Shown: positions 7,902 to 16,752 of the stretch, one piece after another
How positions within the stretch are numbered: the stretch's first letter is position 1
Layout of the letters: the number at the start of each line of letters is the position of its first letter
From: Candidatus Rifleibacteriota bacterium
GTDB lineage: Bacteria > Riflebacteria > Ozemobacteria > Ozemobacterales > Ozemobacteraceae
Length of the DNA: 22,061 nucleotides
Assembly: GCA_029560455.1 (NCBI GenBank)
Contig: JAKQKW010000299.1
Span: 1-22,061, forward strand
Direction of reading: 5' to 3'
Translations under genes and position numbers: made by a program
The notes under the pieces: model-generated
The model's database searches: none
Seen by the model: the letters and a program-made list of their open reading frames with translations, nothing else
What the model was told of the DNA's origin: nothing

Positions 7902-8655
7902 AGTGCAGTTCTCGGTGCTCTATGAAATCGTGCAGGGATTGTTTACCGGGCACGTCAAGCTGTTTTCGTTCATTGCGCCATTCTTTCTGGCGCTGGTGGT
8001 TGGCGACAGCTTTTCGACCGAGTTCAGCCGCGGTTACATGAAAATGTTGCTGCTGACGCCGATCAATCGCTGGCAGGTAATTACTGCCAAGACCGTGGCG
8101 ATCATGATTTTTCTGCTGCTCGCTGTCTGCATCGGCGGCATGTTTCTGCAGGCCGACCTGCTGATTGCCCGCACCTTGACGCAGAATTCAGGTGTGATTC
8201 CGGATTCGATGATGAAAGAGCTCCCCGAACAGCTCAGCGCCAGCAAACCACTCTATCTCGTCAGCACCGGTTCGGCGCTGCAGCTGCTGGCGATGACCTT
8301 TTTCGGCAACCTCATGCTGATCGGATTCTTTATCGTCTTTTCGCTGTTCTTTGAATCGGCGATACTGATGTCTTTCACCAGTCTGAGCGTGCTGATGGGT
8401 ATTCATACGTTCTATCTGATTGCCAGCAACCTGCTCAGCAAGATGGACCCGTGGTATGACACACTGGCGAAATGGTGCTTTTCGCGCCATCTCGACGATC
8501 TTTTCGCGGTGAAGAGCATCGAAAAGATACTCGAAGGCAAGGCCAGCATCTTTGCCGGCGAGATCTTTTCGTCGCTGGTCTCGATTTCGCTGTGGACCGT
8601 CGCGTTCTACCTGCTGGCAACTTTCATTTTTTCCCGCCGCCAGATTTTGCATTGA
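7744..8655 (+). CDS. ABC-2 type permease
   Basis: A 303-residue integral membrane protein with about six hydrophobic segments and the ABC-2 permease layout: an N-terminal cytoplasmic stretch with a basic cluster (ELKKILNRKKALL), a first TM, a long loop, and a mid-protein motif FSTEFSRGYMKMLL (roughly 85-105), where such permeases contact the ATPase. The ATG at 7744 is preceded by GGGAGG at 7734-7739. It is the partner of the preceding ATPase. The substrate (lipid, peptide or drug) is unknown. Confidence 0.85.
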   Translation: MKRMLFLVLFELKKILNRKKALLFLIALNVIPLVASLALLIAYVKFKSFGFGEVQFSVLYEIVQGLFTGHVKLFSFIAPFFLALVVGDSFSTEFSRGYMKMLLLTPINRWQVITAKTVAIMIFLLLAVCIGGMFLQADLLIARTLTQNSGVIPDSMMKELPEQLSASKPLYLVSTGSALQLLAMTFFGNLMLIGFFIVFSLFFESAILMSFTSLSVLMGIHTFYLIASNLLSKMDPWYDTLAKWCFSRHLDDLFAVKSIEKILEGKASIFAGEIFSSLVSISLWTVAFYLLATFIFSRRQILH

Positions 8656-8721
8656 AAGCTATTAAATATTCGTAGATTTCTGCCGATAGGTTGTAAGAAA
8701 TAAAAAAACCTGGAGGCAGAT

Positions 8722-9081
8722 ATGAAATCTTATAAAAGTTTTGCAATGGTGGCACTGGTCGTGGTTTTTTCGCTTTGCAGCGGGCTGCTGCAGGCAGTAA
8801 CCAAACATGATATTTTTGAAGCCAGCCAGAAAGTCAAAGAGCTGCAGCAGCAGATCGACAAGGCATATGCGGAATTACGCCTGCTCAACGAAGAAGGCAA
8901 CGAACAGTCACAGGAGCAGGCTCAGAAATTGATGGCCGAGATCAGGGAAATGCAGGCGGAACTCAACGTTCTCAAAAAGAGCCTCGAAAGCATGAAGAAC
9001 GGCGGGCCGAAACTGCGCAGCAGCGGCAATGGTGGCAACGAAATTCTGGCTAACCGACAGCCGGCACGCGCCAGTCGCTGA
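8722..9081 (+). CDS. Small exported coiled-coil protein
   Basis: A 119-residue protein with a clear Sec signal peptide (basic start, hydrophobic 9-24, probable cleavage after LQA at about 26). A Glu/Gln/Leu-rich, strongly helical and coiled-coil-prone stretch follows (about 32-92), then a Gly/Asn/Arg-rich tail. The ATG follows a good GGAGG. I do not recognise a family. It lies 66 bases after the ABC-2 permease and before a strong terminator, so it may be the last gene of that operon. A role as periplasmic adaptor or scaffold is possible but unproven. Confidence 0.7.
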   Translation: MKSYKSFAMVALVVVFSLCSGLLQAVTKHDIFEASQKVKELQQQIDKAYAELRLLNEEGNEQSQEQAQKLMAEIREMQAELNVLKKSLESMKNGGPKLRSSGNGGNEILANRQPARASR

Positions 9082-9118
9082 GGAATGCAGCCAGTCTGCC
9101 GCTGTGAGTGCAGACCAG

Positions 9119-9165
9119 AAGAAGAACCGCAGAGTCACACCGTCTCTGCGGTTCTTCTTTTGTTG
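9119..9165 (+). terminator. Intrinsic terminator closing the 4816-9081 operon
   Basis: A perfect 16-bp stem (9119-9134 with 9144-9159, arms AAGAAGAACCGCAGAG and its complement), a 9-base loop and a T-rich tail. The A/T-rich base of the stem would allow some function in both directions. It separates the transporter operon from the chemosensory cluster. Confidence 0.88.
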
Positions 9166-9238
9166 CTTATGCAGCAATAATTTGCTACTTTTGACAAGGT
9201 CAGACGATTCATACACTCAGAGGATTCTGGCGGTAAAA

Positions 9239-9709
9239 ATGGACTCTCAGATAGTCAATCAGTTCGTTCGTGCGACTTCAAGCGTTTTTGGTCAGGTCAA
9301 CAATGTCAGTCTGCTGAAAACAGATCTGAATTATTTTCCTGATGGCTGCAGCTTTCCGGCTCCTGTCAGCATTGGCCTTGGGGTCTCAGGCGGTTTCAAG
9401 GGACAGTTTTTTATCGTAATGGATGAAGTTGTCGCTCTTAAAGCGGCTTCAGTCGCCCTGGCCGGCAAACCGGTAACCGTTTATGACCGGCTGGTGGAGA
9501 GTGCGATCGGCGAACTTTCCAACATGATCGCCGGCGAGGCCAGCAAACGACTTCTCGAAATGGGCCTCGACTGCGATATTACCGTGCCGGCCATTACCCG
9601 CGGCAAAGATTTTTTTACCGCCAACGCCTGTTTTGTCGGTAAATTCGAGTGCGAATGGGGCGGTCTGCAGCTGATAGTTAAATTCGACAGTCGCGCCCAG
9701 ATCAAATAG
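9239..9709 (+). CDS. cheX: CheX-type CheY-phosphate phosphatase
   Basis: A 156-residue CheC/CheX-family protein. The diagnostic active-site motif is ESAIGELSNMIAG (87-99), with the E-x-x-N pair E92 and N95 that positions water for CheY-P hydrolysis in this family. The single-motif layout and size fit CheX rather than CheC, which has two. The ATG at 9239 begins the conserved domain; the frame is open upstream, but that part runs through the terminator hairpin and is not coding. It is the first gene of the chemosensory cluster, 81 bases before cheY, which supports a signal-termination role. A stand-alone TTGACA lies at 9191-9196 without a good -10. Confidence 0.82.
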   Translation: MDSQIVNQFVRATSSVFGQVNNVSLLKTDLNYFPDGCSFPAPVSIGLGVSGGFKGQFFIVMDEVVALKAASVALAGKPVTVYDRLVESAIGELSNMIAGEASKRLLEMGLDCDITVPAITRGKDFFTANACFVGKFECEWGGLQLIVKFDSRAQIK

Positions 9710-9727
9710 GCAGCGGCTGTAATTTTC

Positions 9728-9736
9728 TGATATAAT
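9728..9736 (+). promoter_or_regulatory. Extended -10 promoter candidate for cheY
   Basis: TGATATAAT, a perfect TATAAT (9731-9736) with the extended-10 TG one base upstream. No recognisable -35 lies 16-18 bases upstream, which is tolerable for extended -10 promoters. It sits in the cheX-cheY gap, 55 bases before the cheY ATG. Confidence 0.45.
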
Positions 9737-9751
9737 ATCTTACATAACTCA

Positions 9752-9768
9752 AGTTGGTCAGACCGACT
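9752..9768. promoter_or_regulatory. 17-bp dyad, candidate operator in cheY leader
   Basis: AGTTGGTCAGACCGACT: two 8-base half sites with one mismatch around a central A. It lies just downstream of the TATAAT at 9731-9736. The one-base centre rules out an RNA hairpin loop, so a DNA-binding dimer site is the likelier reading. This is inference only. Confidence 0.3.
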
Positions 9769-9790
9769 CAGATTGAAATGAGGCAGGATC

Positions 9791-10150
9791 ATGGGCAAAA
9801 AAATACTGGTGGTAGACGACGCTTCGGTCGTGCGAATGACTCTCAAACAGCTTTTCGAAAGTTATCACTACACGGTTCTTGAAGCCGAAACCGGTGAAGA
9901 AGCGGTTCAGAAATATCAGACCTTCAAGCCCGACCTCGTCACCATGGATATCACCATGCCCGATATGGATGGCATCACTGCGGTAAAAGAAATTCTCAAG
10001 CTCGATGCCAAGGCCAAGATCATCATGTGCTCGGCGCTCGGTCAGAGCAACAAGGTTAAAGCGGCAGTCGAGGCCGGGGCAAAAACTTTTATCGTCAAAC
10101 CTTTGCACCCGGAGCGTGTTTTAACGACTGTAAAAAAGTATCTCGATTGA
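9791..10150 (+). CDS. cheY: CheY response regulator
   Basis: A stand-alone 119-residue receiver domain with intact phosphorylation chemistry: acidic pair D9/D10 (VVDD), phospho-acceptor D53 (TMDITMPDMDG), S81 at the Thr/Ser position and K103 (IVKP). There is no output domain, as in CheY. The ATG follows a GAGGCAGGA ribosome site. It is the expected phosphate acceptor from the CheA encoded next and the substrate of the neighbouring CheX. The output (flagellar switch or another effector) cannot be told from this window. Confidence 0.92.
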   Translation: MGKKILVVDDASVVRMTLKQLFESYHYTVLEAETGEEAVQKYQTFKPDLVTMDITMPDMDGITAVKEILKLDAKAKIIMCSALGQSNKVKAAVEAGAKTFIVKPLHPERVLTTVKKYLD

Positions 10151-10162
10151 ATTGGCTCAAGT

Positions 10163-10186
10163 GCGCCGGCGGGCGTCGTTTTTTCT
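10163..10186 (+). terminator. Weak intrinsic terminator after cheY
   Basis: A short CGCC/GGCG stem (10164-10167 with 10172-10175, plus one G-U pair) is followed by six T (10179-10184). The stem is short, so it could act as a partial terminator or attenuator, letting some transcripts read on into cheA. Confidence 0.35.
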
Positions 10187-10204
10187 TCTGAATCCCGCAA
10201 TTAA

Positions 10205-10216
10205 GCAGACGTCTGC
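10205..10216. promoter_or_regulatory. 12-bp perfect palindrome upstream of cheA
   Basis: GCAGACGTCTGC, a perfect palindrome in the cheY-cheA gap, just upstream of the weak promoter candidate at 10229-10258. It could be an operator for a dimeric regulator. This rests on symmetry and position only. Confidence 0.3.
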
Positions 10217-10228
10217 CTAAAATATCCC

Positions 10229-10258
10229 TTGTCTAAGACTTTTCTGCTGTGCTATTTT
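10229..10258 (+). promoter_or_regulatory. Weak sigma70-like promoter candidate for cheA
   Basis: TTGTCT (10229-10234), an 18-base spacer, then TATTTT (10253-10258) preceded by TG in the extended-10 position. Each hexamer matches consensus at four of six positions. It is the best candidate in the 200-base gap, not a strong one. Confidence 0.3.
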
Positions 10259-10308
10259 GTAGCAGCTGCGGTACATAAACAAACTCCGATCTTAACGAGA
10301 AGGGAACC

Positions 10309-10356
10309 ATGCCGACAAATGATGCGCTCTGTTTTGTCGCCACGTCGTCATTGTGA
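10309..10356 (+). CDS. Putative 15-codon leader peptide coupled to cheA
   Basis: An ATG at 10309 follows a good ribosome site (AGAAGGGA, 10298-10305) and opens a 15-codon ORF ([15 protein letters not shown]). Its TGA (10354-10356) overlaps the GTG start of cheA (10353-10355) in a GTGA junction. The cheA GTG has no Shine-Dalgarno of its own and sits in the loop of a 5-bp hairpin (GTCGT 10344-10348, ACGAC 10357-10361). This looks like translational coupling through a leader peptide. The alternative is a frameshift or sequence error that removed the true N-terminus of CheA. Confidence 0.4.
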   Translation: MPTNDALCFVATSSL

Positions 10357-13300
10357 ACGACAGTTTTAAATTCAGAGGCGACGGCAACGAACTGCTGCAA
10401 TGCTACCTGGCAGAATCGGTCGAGCACCTCGAAGGCATCGAATCACTGCTTCTTCAGCTCGAAACCGCTTCTGCCGACGAAAGAACCGGTATCACCAATC
10501 AGGTGTTTCGCGCGGCGCACTCGATCAAAGGGTCGAGTGGAATGTTCGGGTTTACCAATATTCATGAGCTTTCGCACCGCATCGAATGGCTGCTCGAATC
10601 GCTGCGATCAGGGCAGCTCGATATTTCAGCCGATCTGACCGATCTGCTGTTGAGCAGTTTCGATCGCCTGCGTTATCTGATCGACCATTCGGCAAACAGC
10701 AACCATATCGACATTTCTGCAGTCTGCCATCAGCTCGATGAGGTGCTCGAAAAGGTTAAAGTGGGTAAGTCGCCGATGCAGCCTGTCGCCGCTACGGCCC
10801 GGCCGACTCTGTTTTCACTGCCTCAAGAAGAAATTGCAGAAGCCTGGCGCAGTGGCTGGAAAGTATTTTTCGGCCGTCTCGACCTGATCAGAAATCTCGA
10901 TGAACAGGGAAAATCTCTTTGCGATTTTTTCAGATATCTCGACTCATTCGGCACTCTGGTGCTCTGTGAGTTCGATTTTGCTGCTTTTGATGAATCTGCT
11001 CAGAGCCAGAAATACCGGCTGCCGTTTGAATTTATCTACTACTCCGAGATGGAAGCAGAAGAGCTGGCCGAAATGCTGGAAGTTCCTGGCACTGTTTTCA
11101 TCAGACTGGAAGAGCATACCGGGCCGATTCACACTGCTATGCCCAGGACTGCTGCTGGCGTCGAGTCTGCTCTGGCGTTGCCGGTTTCGACAGCAGCGGC
11201 AGAAGTTCAGCCGGTGCAGGTCGAAGAAAAATCTGAGCCGACTTTGCGGGTCAAGGTCAGTCTGCTCGAAGACCTGATGAATCTGGCTGGCGAGCTGGTT
11301 TTGAGTCGCAATCAGCTGCGCGAAGGTCTCAACCGCAACGATATGCGGGCCATACGCATCAGCGGCCAGCGTATGGGGCAGGTTACCACTGAACTGCAGG
11401 AAACCATCATGATGACGCGTCTGCAGCCGCTCGATCGGGTTTTTTCGAAGTTTCCGCGTATGATTCGCGACCTTTCGCGTCAGCTCGGCAAGGAAATTCT
11501 GCTGACCATGGAAGGCCGCGAGGTCGAACTCGACAAGGCGCTGATCGAAGGTCTCGGCGATCCGCTGACACACATGGTTCGCAATGCCGTCGACCACGGT
11601 GTCGAACCGCCGCAGGAGAGGTTGCGTCTCGGCAAAAGCAACCCGGCGCGTATCAAAATTCAGGCATTTTATGAGGCCAGCCGCGTTATTATCGAAGTGA
11701 GCGACGATGGTCGCGGTATCGACGGCGACAGGGTTTGTGAAAAGGCGGTAGAACGTGGCCTGCTCTCGCCGGAAAAGGCGCGCAGTCTTTCGAACAAGGA
11801 AAAGCAGAACCTGATTTTTCTGCCCGGCCTGTCTACGGCTGAAAAGGTGTCTGAGCTTTCGGGCCGTGGTGTCGGCATGGATGTAGTCAAAGCCAACATC
11901 GACGGACTCGGCGGCAAGGTCGAAATCGTTTCAGAGCTTGGCAGAGGCTCTTCTTTCCGCATCAAGCTGCCGTTAACGCTCGCGATCATTCCCTCGCTGA
12001 TTCTTTCGACCAGCGGCGAAATCTTTGCAATTCCGCAGCTCAACGTCGTTGAAATGCTGCTTATTCCGGCTGAAATGGTAAAACGGAAAATCGAAGTTAT
12101 CGGCGACCAGGAGGTGCTGGTGCTGCGTGGCAAGTTGCTGCCGCTGATTTCGCTCAACACGTTTCTTGCCGGTAAAAGAACTTTTGTCGATAACGAAACC
12201 GGCCGGGAAAATCCTGACCGGCGCCAGCACCTGGCCGACCGGCGCTCGCCGCACTACCAGTCTGCCGGCGTTGTCGGCCGAACCGATTCCCGCAACCTGC
12301 AACCGCGCGAGAACGGTCGCCGTTATCATGCTGCCAGTGACATAAACGTGGTGATAGTCACTACCGGCAGCTTTTCTTACGGAATTGTCGTCGATAAGCC
12401 TCTTTTTACCGAAGAAATAGTGGTAAAACAGCTTGGCAGCGATCTCAAGGGATTATCTGAATATTCCGGCGCCACCATCATGGGTGACGGCCGTATTGCT
12501 CTGATCATCGATGTCTTCGGGCTGGCTGCCCGCGCCAATATAATGAGTCAGCAGCACACGGTCAGCACGGCCATGGTTGAAACAACGACTGACAACCGGC
12601 TTGATGCCGATACTGTGCCGTTTCTGGCATTTCGCTACGGCGGGCCGCAGACGCTCGTCTTGCCGCTGTTTCTGGTTGCCCGCCTCGAAAAGGTGCAGCT
12701 GCACGAAATCGTTTCATGCGGTGGCTGGAAGGCAATTCAACACGGTGATAAGATTCTGCCGGTCTTCATGGTCAGTGATATCGCCGATATCGAGCCTTTG
12801 CGCAGCGATCAGGAATGTGGTGTCATCGTCATCCGCGTGCGAGATCGTGAGATCGGGCTTATTGCCGCCCTTCCCATACAGGTAATCGAAATCAATCCGG
12901 CGCTGGACAACACCGTTCTTCGCCAGCCCGGCATCGGTGGCTCGATGGCCTGGGGCAGCAAGTCAGTTCTGTTTGTCGATATCTGGGAAATCCTGGCCAG
13001 ACAACGGCCAGAAATGCTGGATTTCAGTCAGGAGTCTTCATTCAGCCATGAAAAGGCCCCTGAGTTGCTGGTTCTTGAGCCATCTGATTATTTCAGTAAT
13101 CAGCTGCGTCTGCAGTTCGAGAATCATGGCTATTCTGTAAAACTGGTGCGGTCATGGCGCGAAATAGATGAAATTCTGAACGCTGCCGAAGCCCGTTATA
13201 AGGCGCTTATTGCTGACGCCAGGTTTCTGCAGCGCGATAACTTTGCCGATATTCGTCGTTTGCGGGCTGCTGACAGGTTGAATGGCACCAGAGTTGTTGC

Positions 13301-13463
13301 ACTGCGCAACAGTCATAACGATTGCCGAAGCGACCTCAGCAGCGAAGGAATAAGTGAAGTCTTTCAGAAACTTGAAAACCAGAATCTGGCTGAATGGCTC
13401 AGTTCAGCCTTGCCAGTCGGCCCTGTGCCGCAAAGAGAATCTAATTACCGGGAGAAAATCTGA
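10353..13463 (+). CDS. cheA: CheA histidine kinase with extra CheW-like and receiver-like domains
   Basis: A 1036-residue chemotaxis kinase. Order: HPt domain (about 10-115) with phospho-acceptor H56 ([10 protein letters not shown]); a P2-like middle domain (about 150-255); P3 dimerisation (about 298-355); HATPase (about 395-540) with N-box [10 protein letters not shown] (N411), G1 DDGRGID and G2 GRGVGMD; a CheW-like P5 (about 540-730) interrupted by an Arg-rich insert at about 608-662; a probable second CheW-like domain (about 750-890); and a C-terminal receiver-like domain (about 903-1020). The receiver keeps a possible phospho-Asp (D955) but its acidic pocket reads LEPSD and the usual Lys is not obvious, so it may be non-phosphorylatable. 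The start is GTG at 10353, which keeps a complete HPt. Its TGA overlaps the receptor ATG (TGATG). It is much longer than a typical CheA of about 650-750 residues. Confidence 0.93.
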   Translation: MNDSFKFRGDGNELLQCYLAESVEHLEGIESLLLQLETASADERTGITNQVFRAAHSIKGSSGMFGFTNIHELSHRIEWLLESLRSGQLDISADLTDLLLSSFDRLRYLIDHSANSNHIDISAVCHQLDEVLEKVKVGKSPMQPVAATARPTLFSLPQEEIAEAWRSGWKVFFGRLDLIRNLDEQGKSLCDFFRYLDSFGTLVLCEFDFAAFDESAQSQKYRLPFEFIYYSEMEAEELAEMLEVPGTVFIRLEEHTGPIHTAMPRTAAGVESALALPVSTAAAEVQPVQVEEKSEPTLRVKVSLLEDLMNLAGELVLSRNQLREGLNRNDMRAIRISGQRMGQVTTELQETIMMTRLQPLDRVFSKFPRMIRDLSRQLGKEILLTMEGREVELDKALIEGLGDPLTHMVRNAVDHGVEPPQERLRLGKSNPARIKIQAFYEASRVIIEVSDDGRGIDGDRVCEKAVERGLLSPEKARSLSNKEKQNLIFLPGLSTAEKVSELSGRGVGMDVVKANIDGLGGKVEIVSELGRGSSFRIKLPLTLAIIPSLILSTSGEIFAIPQLNVVEMLLIPAEMVKRKIEVIGDQEVLVLRGKLLPLISLNTFLAGKRTFVDNETGRENPDRRQHLADRRSPHYQSAGVVGRTDSRNLQPRENGRRYHAASDINVVIVTTGSFSYGIVVDKPLFTEEIVVKQLGSDLKGLSEYSGATIMGDGRIALIIDVFGLAARANIMSQQHTVSTAMVETTTDNRLDADTVPFLAFRYGGPQTLVLPLFLVARLEKVQLHEIVSCGGWKAIQHGDKILPVFMVSDIADIEPLRSDQECGVIVIRVRDREIGLIAALPIQVIEINPALDNTVLRQPGIGGSMAWGSKSVLFVDIWEILARQRPEMLDFSQESSFSHEKAPELLVLEPSDYFSNQLRLQFENHGYSVKLVRSWREIDEILNAAEARYKALIADARFLQRDNFADIRRLRAADRLNGTRVVALRNSHNDCRSDLSSEGISEVFQKLENQNLAEWLSSALPVGPVPQRESNYREKI

Positions 13464-16270
13464 TGTTACGCCCATTGCCAAAAGTTGTCGAAGTCATTAA
13501 AGACAAGTGTGTCAATTGCCATGCCTGTGTCGCTGCCTGCCCGGTGAAATTCTGCAACGATGCTTCCGGTGATACTGTCGAAATCAACAGCGACATGTGT
13601 ATCGGCTGCGGTCAGTGTCTGAAAGCCTGCACGCATGAGGCCCGCCGTCCGGTCGATGACACGGTCGTCTTCGTTGAAGCTCTGACCAGGCGTGAGCCGA
13701 TGATTGCAATTGTTGCACCTGCTGTTGCAGTGTCGTTTCCCAATGAATACCTGCGGCTTAACGGCTGGCTCAAGGCCAGAGGCGTGGCCGCCATTTTCGA
13801 TGTCAGCTTTGGCGCTGAACTTACCATAAAATCATATCTCGATCACATCGAGAAGAACAAGCCAGATCTGGTAATTGCGCAGCCCTGCCCGGCACTGGTC
13901 AACTATGCCGAGATCTATCATCCCGAATTGATTCCTTCGCTGGCTCCAGCTGACAGCCCGATGCTGCATACAATAAAACTCATTCGTGAGTTCTGGCCAA
14001 AGTTTGCCGGGCATAAAATCGCAGTACTTTCGCCCTGTATTGCCAAAAAGCGCGAATTTGCTCAGACCGGTCTCGGCGATTACAACGTAACCATGGCAAA
14101 TCTGCGCGAATGGTTCGAAAGTGAGAACATTCGCCTGTCGACTTTTCCTGAGGTTGATTACGACAACCCGCCGGCTGAGCGTGCGGTGCTCTTTTCGACA
14201 CCCGGCGGCCTGCTCAGAACAGCTGAGCGCTGGAACCCCGATGTCAACAAGGTCACCCGCAAGATCGAAGGACCGCACCTGATCTACGATTATCTCAGCA
14301 ACCTCGATCGCCTGCGCCTCGAGAAAAAAGCGCCGCTGCTGGTAGACTGTCTTAACTGCGAGCTTGGCTGCAATGGTGGTACCGGTACAGACAGCAAAAA
14401 CAGTTCGCCCGACCAGGTCGAAAGGCTGGTCGAAGAGCGTAGTCAGAGAATGCAACATAAGCATCGTCGTTGGGGCCCGATGTCGGCCTATCGCTCCCGC
14501 AAAGGTATTGAAAAGCTGGTAAACCGGTTCTGGAAGCCAGGACTCTACGCGCGCAGTTACGAAAATCGTGCGAAAAGCAATGTTATCCGCACTCCGAGCG
14601 AGTCAGAACTGCAGAATATCTACCGGCAGATGGAAAAGCACGACGAAAAAGACCTGTTTAACTGCAATTCATGCGGGTATGGCAAATGTGAGGTGATGGC
14701 TACCGCCATTTTTAACAAACTGAACCGGGTCGAGAACTGTCACCATTATCTGCTGAAAAAGGCCGAGCAGGCACACGCAGAAATCGAATCGCTCACCCAC
14801 GACTCGAACCGGGTATTCCAGTATCAGAATCAGGAACTCGGCAAACTCGCGCTGTGCCTGCAGACGCTGGCTGAAGGAAACATCGACTGGAACTGGGATA
14901 TCGCTGAGCCAGATCAGGCTTCCAAACCGGTTTACGAGCTCTTTAAGAAGATTTTCAGAAATCTCGATGATGTCAAACATTCGATCGAAAGCCTGCTCAA
15001 GGACAGCCGGACTCTGACCCGGGCCGCGCTCGAAGGCGATCTGGCCGTAAGGTGCGATGCCGCACGTAACCGTGGCGAGTTCGCCCGCCTGGTGCAGGAG
15101 ATGAACAACATTCTCGAAGCGATATCGCGCCCGGTAGTCATGGTTTCGAGCAATATCGAGCGACTCAGCCGTGGCGAAATACCGCCGAAGGTCAGCGAAG
15201 ACTTTCAAGGCCAGTTCAATGTGCTCAAAGACAGCATAAACAACCTGATCGAGTCTCTGTGTGGCGTCAGTGACGTTGCTCAGAAAATCGCTGCGGGCGA
15301 TCTGCTCGTCGATGTGCGCGAGCGCTCGGCCCAGGATCAGCAGATGCAGGCAATTGCAATGATGGTGAAGCAGCTGACCCAGATGTTCAGGCAGTTGAAC
15401 GACGGCGTTCATACTCTGGCGTCTTCATCGACCGAACTGTCGACCATTTCTGAACAGCTCGCCTCAAGTTCGCGCGATTCTTCAGACCGCTCGGCTCTGG
15501 TCGCTTCGGCTGTCGAGCAGATGAGCTCGAACACGGTTTCGGTGGCATCGAGCATGGAACAGACGACGATGAATCTCACTACCGTCGCCACCGCCACTGA
15601 AGAGATGAGCGTTACCATCAGCGATATCGCCGCTAATTCAGAAAAAGCGCGGCGCATCGCGCAGAATGCCAGCAACCAGGCCAGCGGCGTTTCAGAAATC
15701 ATCAAGGCCATGGAAAAGTCGGCGCAGGAAATCGGCCAGGTCACCGAAACGATTACCAGCATTTCGTCGCAGACAAACCTGCTTGCGCTCAATGCTACCA
15801 TCGAGGCGGCCCGCGCCGGGACCGCCGGCAAGGGGTTTGCGGTCGTCGCCAACGAGGTTAAAGAACTTGCGCAGCAGACCGCTACCGCCACCATCGATAT
15901 CCGCAAAAAAATCGCAGGAATCCAGGATGTAACGGTAAATGCAATCGGTGACATCGAGAACATCGGCAAGATCATCAAGGAAGTCAGCGACATCATTGCT
16001 GCTATTGCCAGCAGTATCGAGCAGCAGGCGAGTGTGACGCGCAGTATTTCGAGCAGTATTTCAGACGCTTCGAGCGGTATCAGGGGCGTGAACGTACGCA
16101 TGGCCGAAATCGCGCTTGGCACGCAGGAAGTGGCCAAAGACGTCGCCCGGGTCAACTCAGCTTCGAATGAGGTTACCAGCTCAAGTCAGCAGGTTTTCGC
16201 CAGTGCGCGCGAACTCTCGAAACTGGCTGAACAACTGCGTTCGATGGTCGGAAAGTTCAAAATTCAATGA
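13463..16270 (+). CDS. Soluble chemoreceptor fused to [FeFe]-hydrogenase-like H-cluster domain
   Basis: A 935-residue protein with no transmembrane segment. The N-terminus has two ferredoxin-type 4Fe-4S motifs (C16/C19/C22/C26 and C46/C49/C52/C56). An H-cluster domain (about 78-310) carries the three signature loops in altered form: [10 protein letters not shown] (C142), SPCIAKKRE (C192, K195, E198) and [10 protein letters not shown] (C299, C303). A Fes-type 4Fe-4S motif follows (C401, C404, C409, C426), then HAMP-like repeats (about 520-640) and a full MCP signalling domain (about 650-930) with hairpin tip [19 protein letters not shown] (781-799) and methylation-like ATEEMS. Known sensory [FeFe] hydrogenases fuse the same head to PAS, kinase or phosphatase outputs; here the output is chemotactic. 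First cysteine of loop 1 is replaced by Pro (P141), which suggests sensing rather than turnover. It probably signals H2 or redox state to the adjacent CheA. Whether the 2Fe subsite is present is unknown. Confidence 0.9.
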   Translation: MLRPLPKVVEVIKDKCVNCHACVAACPVKFCNDASGDTVEINSDMCIGCGQCLKACTHEARRPVDDTVVFVEALTRREPMIAIVAPAVAVSFPNEYLRLNGWLKARGVAAIFDVSFGAELTIKSYLDHIEKNKPDLVIAQPCPALVNYAEIYHPELIPSLAPADSPMLHTIKLIREFWPKFAGHKIAVLSPCIAKKREFAQTGLGDYNVTMANLREWFESENIRLSTFPEVDYDNPPAERAVLFSTPGGLLRTAERWNPDVNKVTRKIEGPHLIYDYLSNLDRLRLEKKAPLLVDCLNCELGCNGGTGTDSKNSSPDQVERLVEERSQRMQHKHRRWGPMSAYRSRKGIEKLVNRFWKPGLYARSYENRAKSNVIRTPSESELQNIYRQMEKHDEKDLFNCNSCGYGKCEVMATAIFNKLNRVENCHHYLLKKAEQAHAEIESLTHDSNRVFQYQNQELGKLALCLQTLAEGNIDWNWDIAEPDQASKPVYELFKKIFRNLDDVKHSIESLLKDSRTLTRAALEGDLAVRCDAARNRGEFARLVQEMNNILEAISRPVVMVSSNIERLSRGEIPPKVSEDFQGQFNVLKDSINNLIESLCGVSDVAQKIAAGDLLVDVRERSAQDQQMQAIAMMVKQLTQMFRQLNDGVHTLASSSTELSTISEQLASSSRDSSDRSALVASAVEQMSSNTVSVASSMEQTTMNLTTVATATEEMSVTISDIAANSEKARRIAQNASNQASGVSEIIKAMEKSAQEIGQVTETITSISSQTNLLALNATIEAARAGTAGKGFAVVANEVKELAQQTATATIDIRKKIAGIQDVTVNAIGDIENIGKIIKEVSDIIAAIASSIEQQASVTRSISSSISDASSGIRGVNVRMAEIALGTQEVAKDVARVNSASNEVTSSSQQVFASARELSKLAEQLRSMVGKFKIQ

Positions 16271-16752
16271 CATCGTTCATGAAACTTGCTGCGGGAAGCC
16301 TGCTTGAAGACGAGAGTCAGCTTGTCGTTGTCTGCGGTATCGCTGGCAACATGCTGGGAATCCCGGCCAGCCCGATTCAGGAAGTGCTGGCGCCGCCCGA
16401 AATCAGGCCGGTTCACCATGCTCCCGATTATGTCAGAGGTGTGTTCAACCTGCGTGGCCGGGTTATCGCGGTTATCGATCCTGCAGTTAAGCTGGAACTG
16501 CCGGCTCAGACTCTCGATGCTGATGCGCGTATTCTTGTTGTACAGTCTGGTGCAGAGCTGGTCGGCCTGCTGGTCGACAGTCTTGCCGGTATTTTCCCAT
16601 TCTCGCCGGATCGGTTGACGGCCAGCCCGGAAAACCTGCCAAAGGCCTTTTCAAGGGTGGTGTCGGGTTTTTTCTTTCTCGACGGTAAAATGACCGGATT
16701 GCTTAAGCTCGATGAACTGCTGGGTTCACGAGAGGCAGCTGGAGAAATTTAA
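16267..16752 (+). CDS. cheW: CheW coupling protein
   Basis: A 161-residue CheW-domain protein with the family signatures [17 protein letters not shown] (about 56-72) and a C-terminal KLDELL segment. It bridges the receptor tip to the CheA P5 domain. The ATG overlaps the receptor stop (ATGA at 16267-16270), and its own TAA overlaps the cheB ATG (TAATG), so the three are probably translationally coupled. The size is typical. It is the only stand-alone CheW here, although CheA appears to carry a second CheW-like domain of its own. Confidence 0.9.
   Translation: MTSFMKLAAGSLLEDESQLVVVCGIAGNMLGIPASPIQEVLAPPEIRPVHHAPDYVRGVFNLRGRVIAVIDPAVKLELPAQTLDADARILVVQSGAELVGLLVDSLAGIFPFSPDRLTASPENLPKAFSRVVSGFFFLDGKMTGLLKLDELLGSREAAGEI

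Noticed and set aside
9029..9238. N-terminal extension of CheX back to an ATG at 9029
   Set aside because: It would overlap the previous gene and translate through the strong terminator hairpin. The CheX domain starts at the ATG at 9239.
14669..16155. Two long antisense open frames (about 247 codons each) opposite the MCP region
   Set aside because: Antisense frames are common opposite Ala/Ser/Glu-rich MCP coding sequence. They have no recognisable domain and no ribosome site that I could find.
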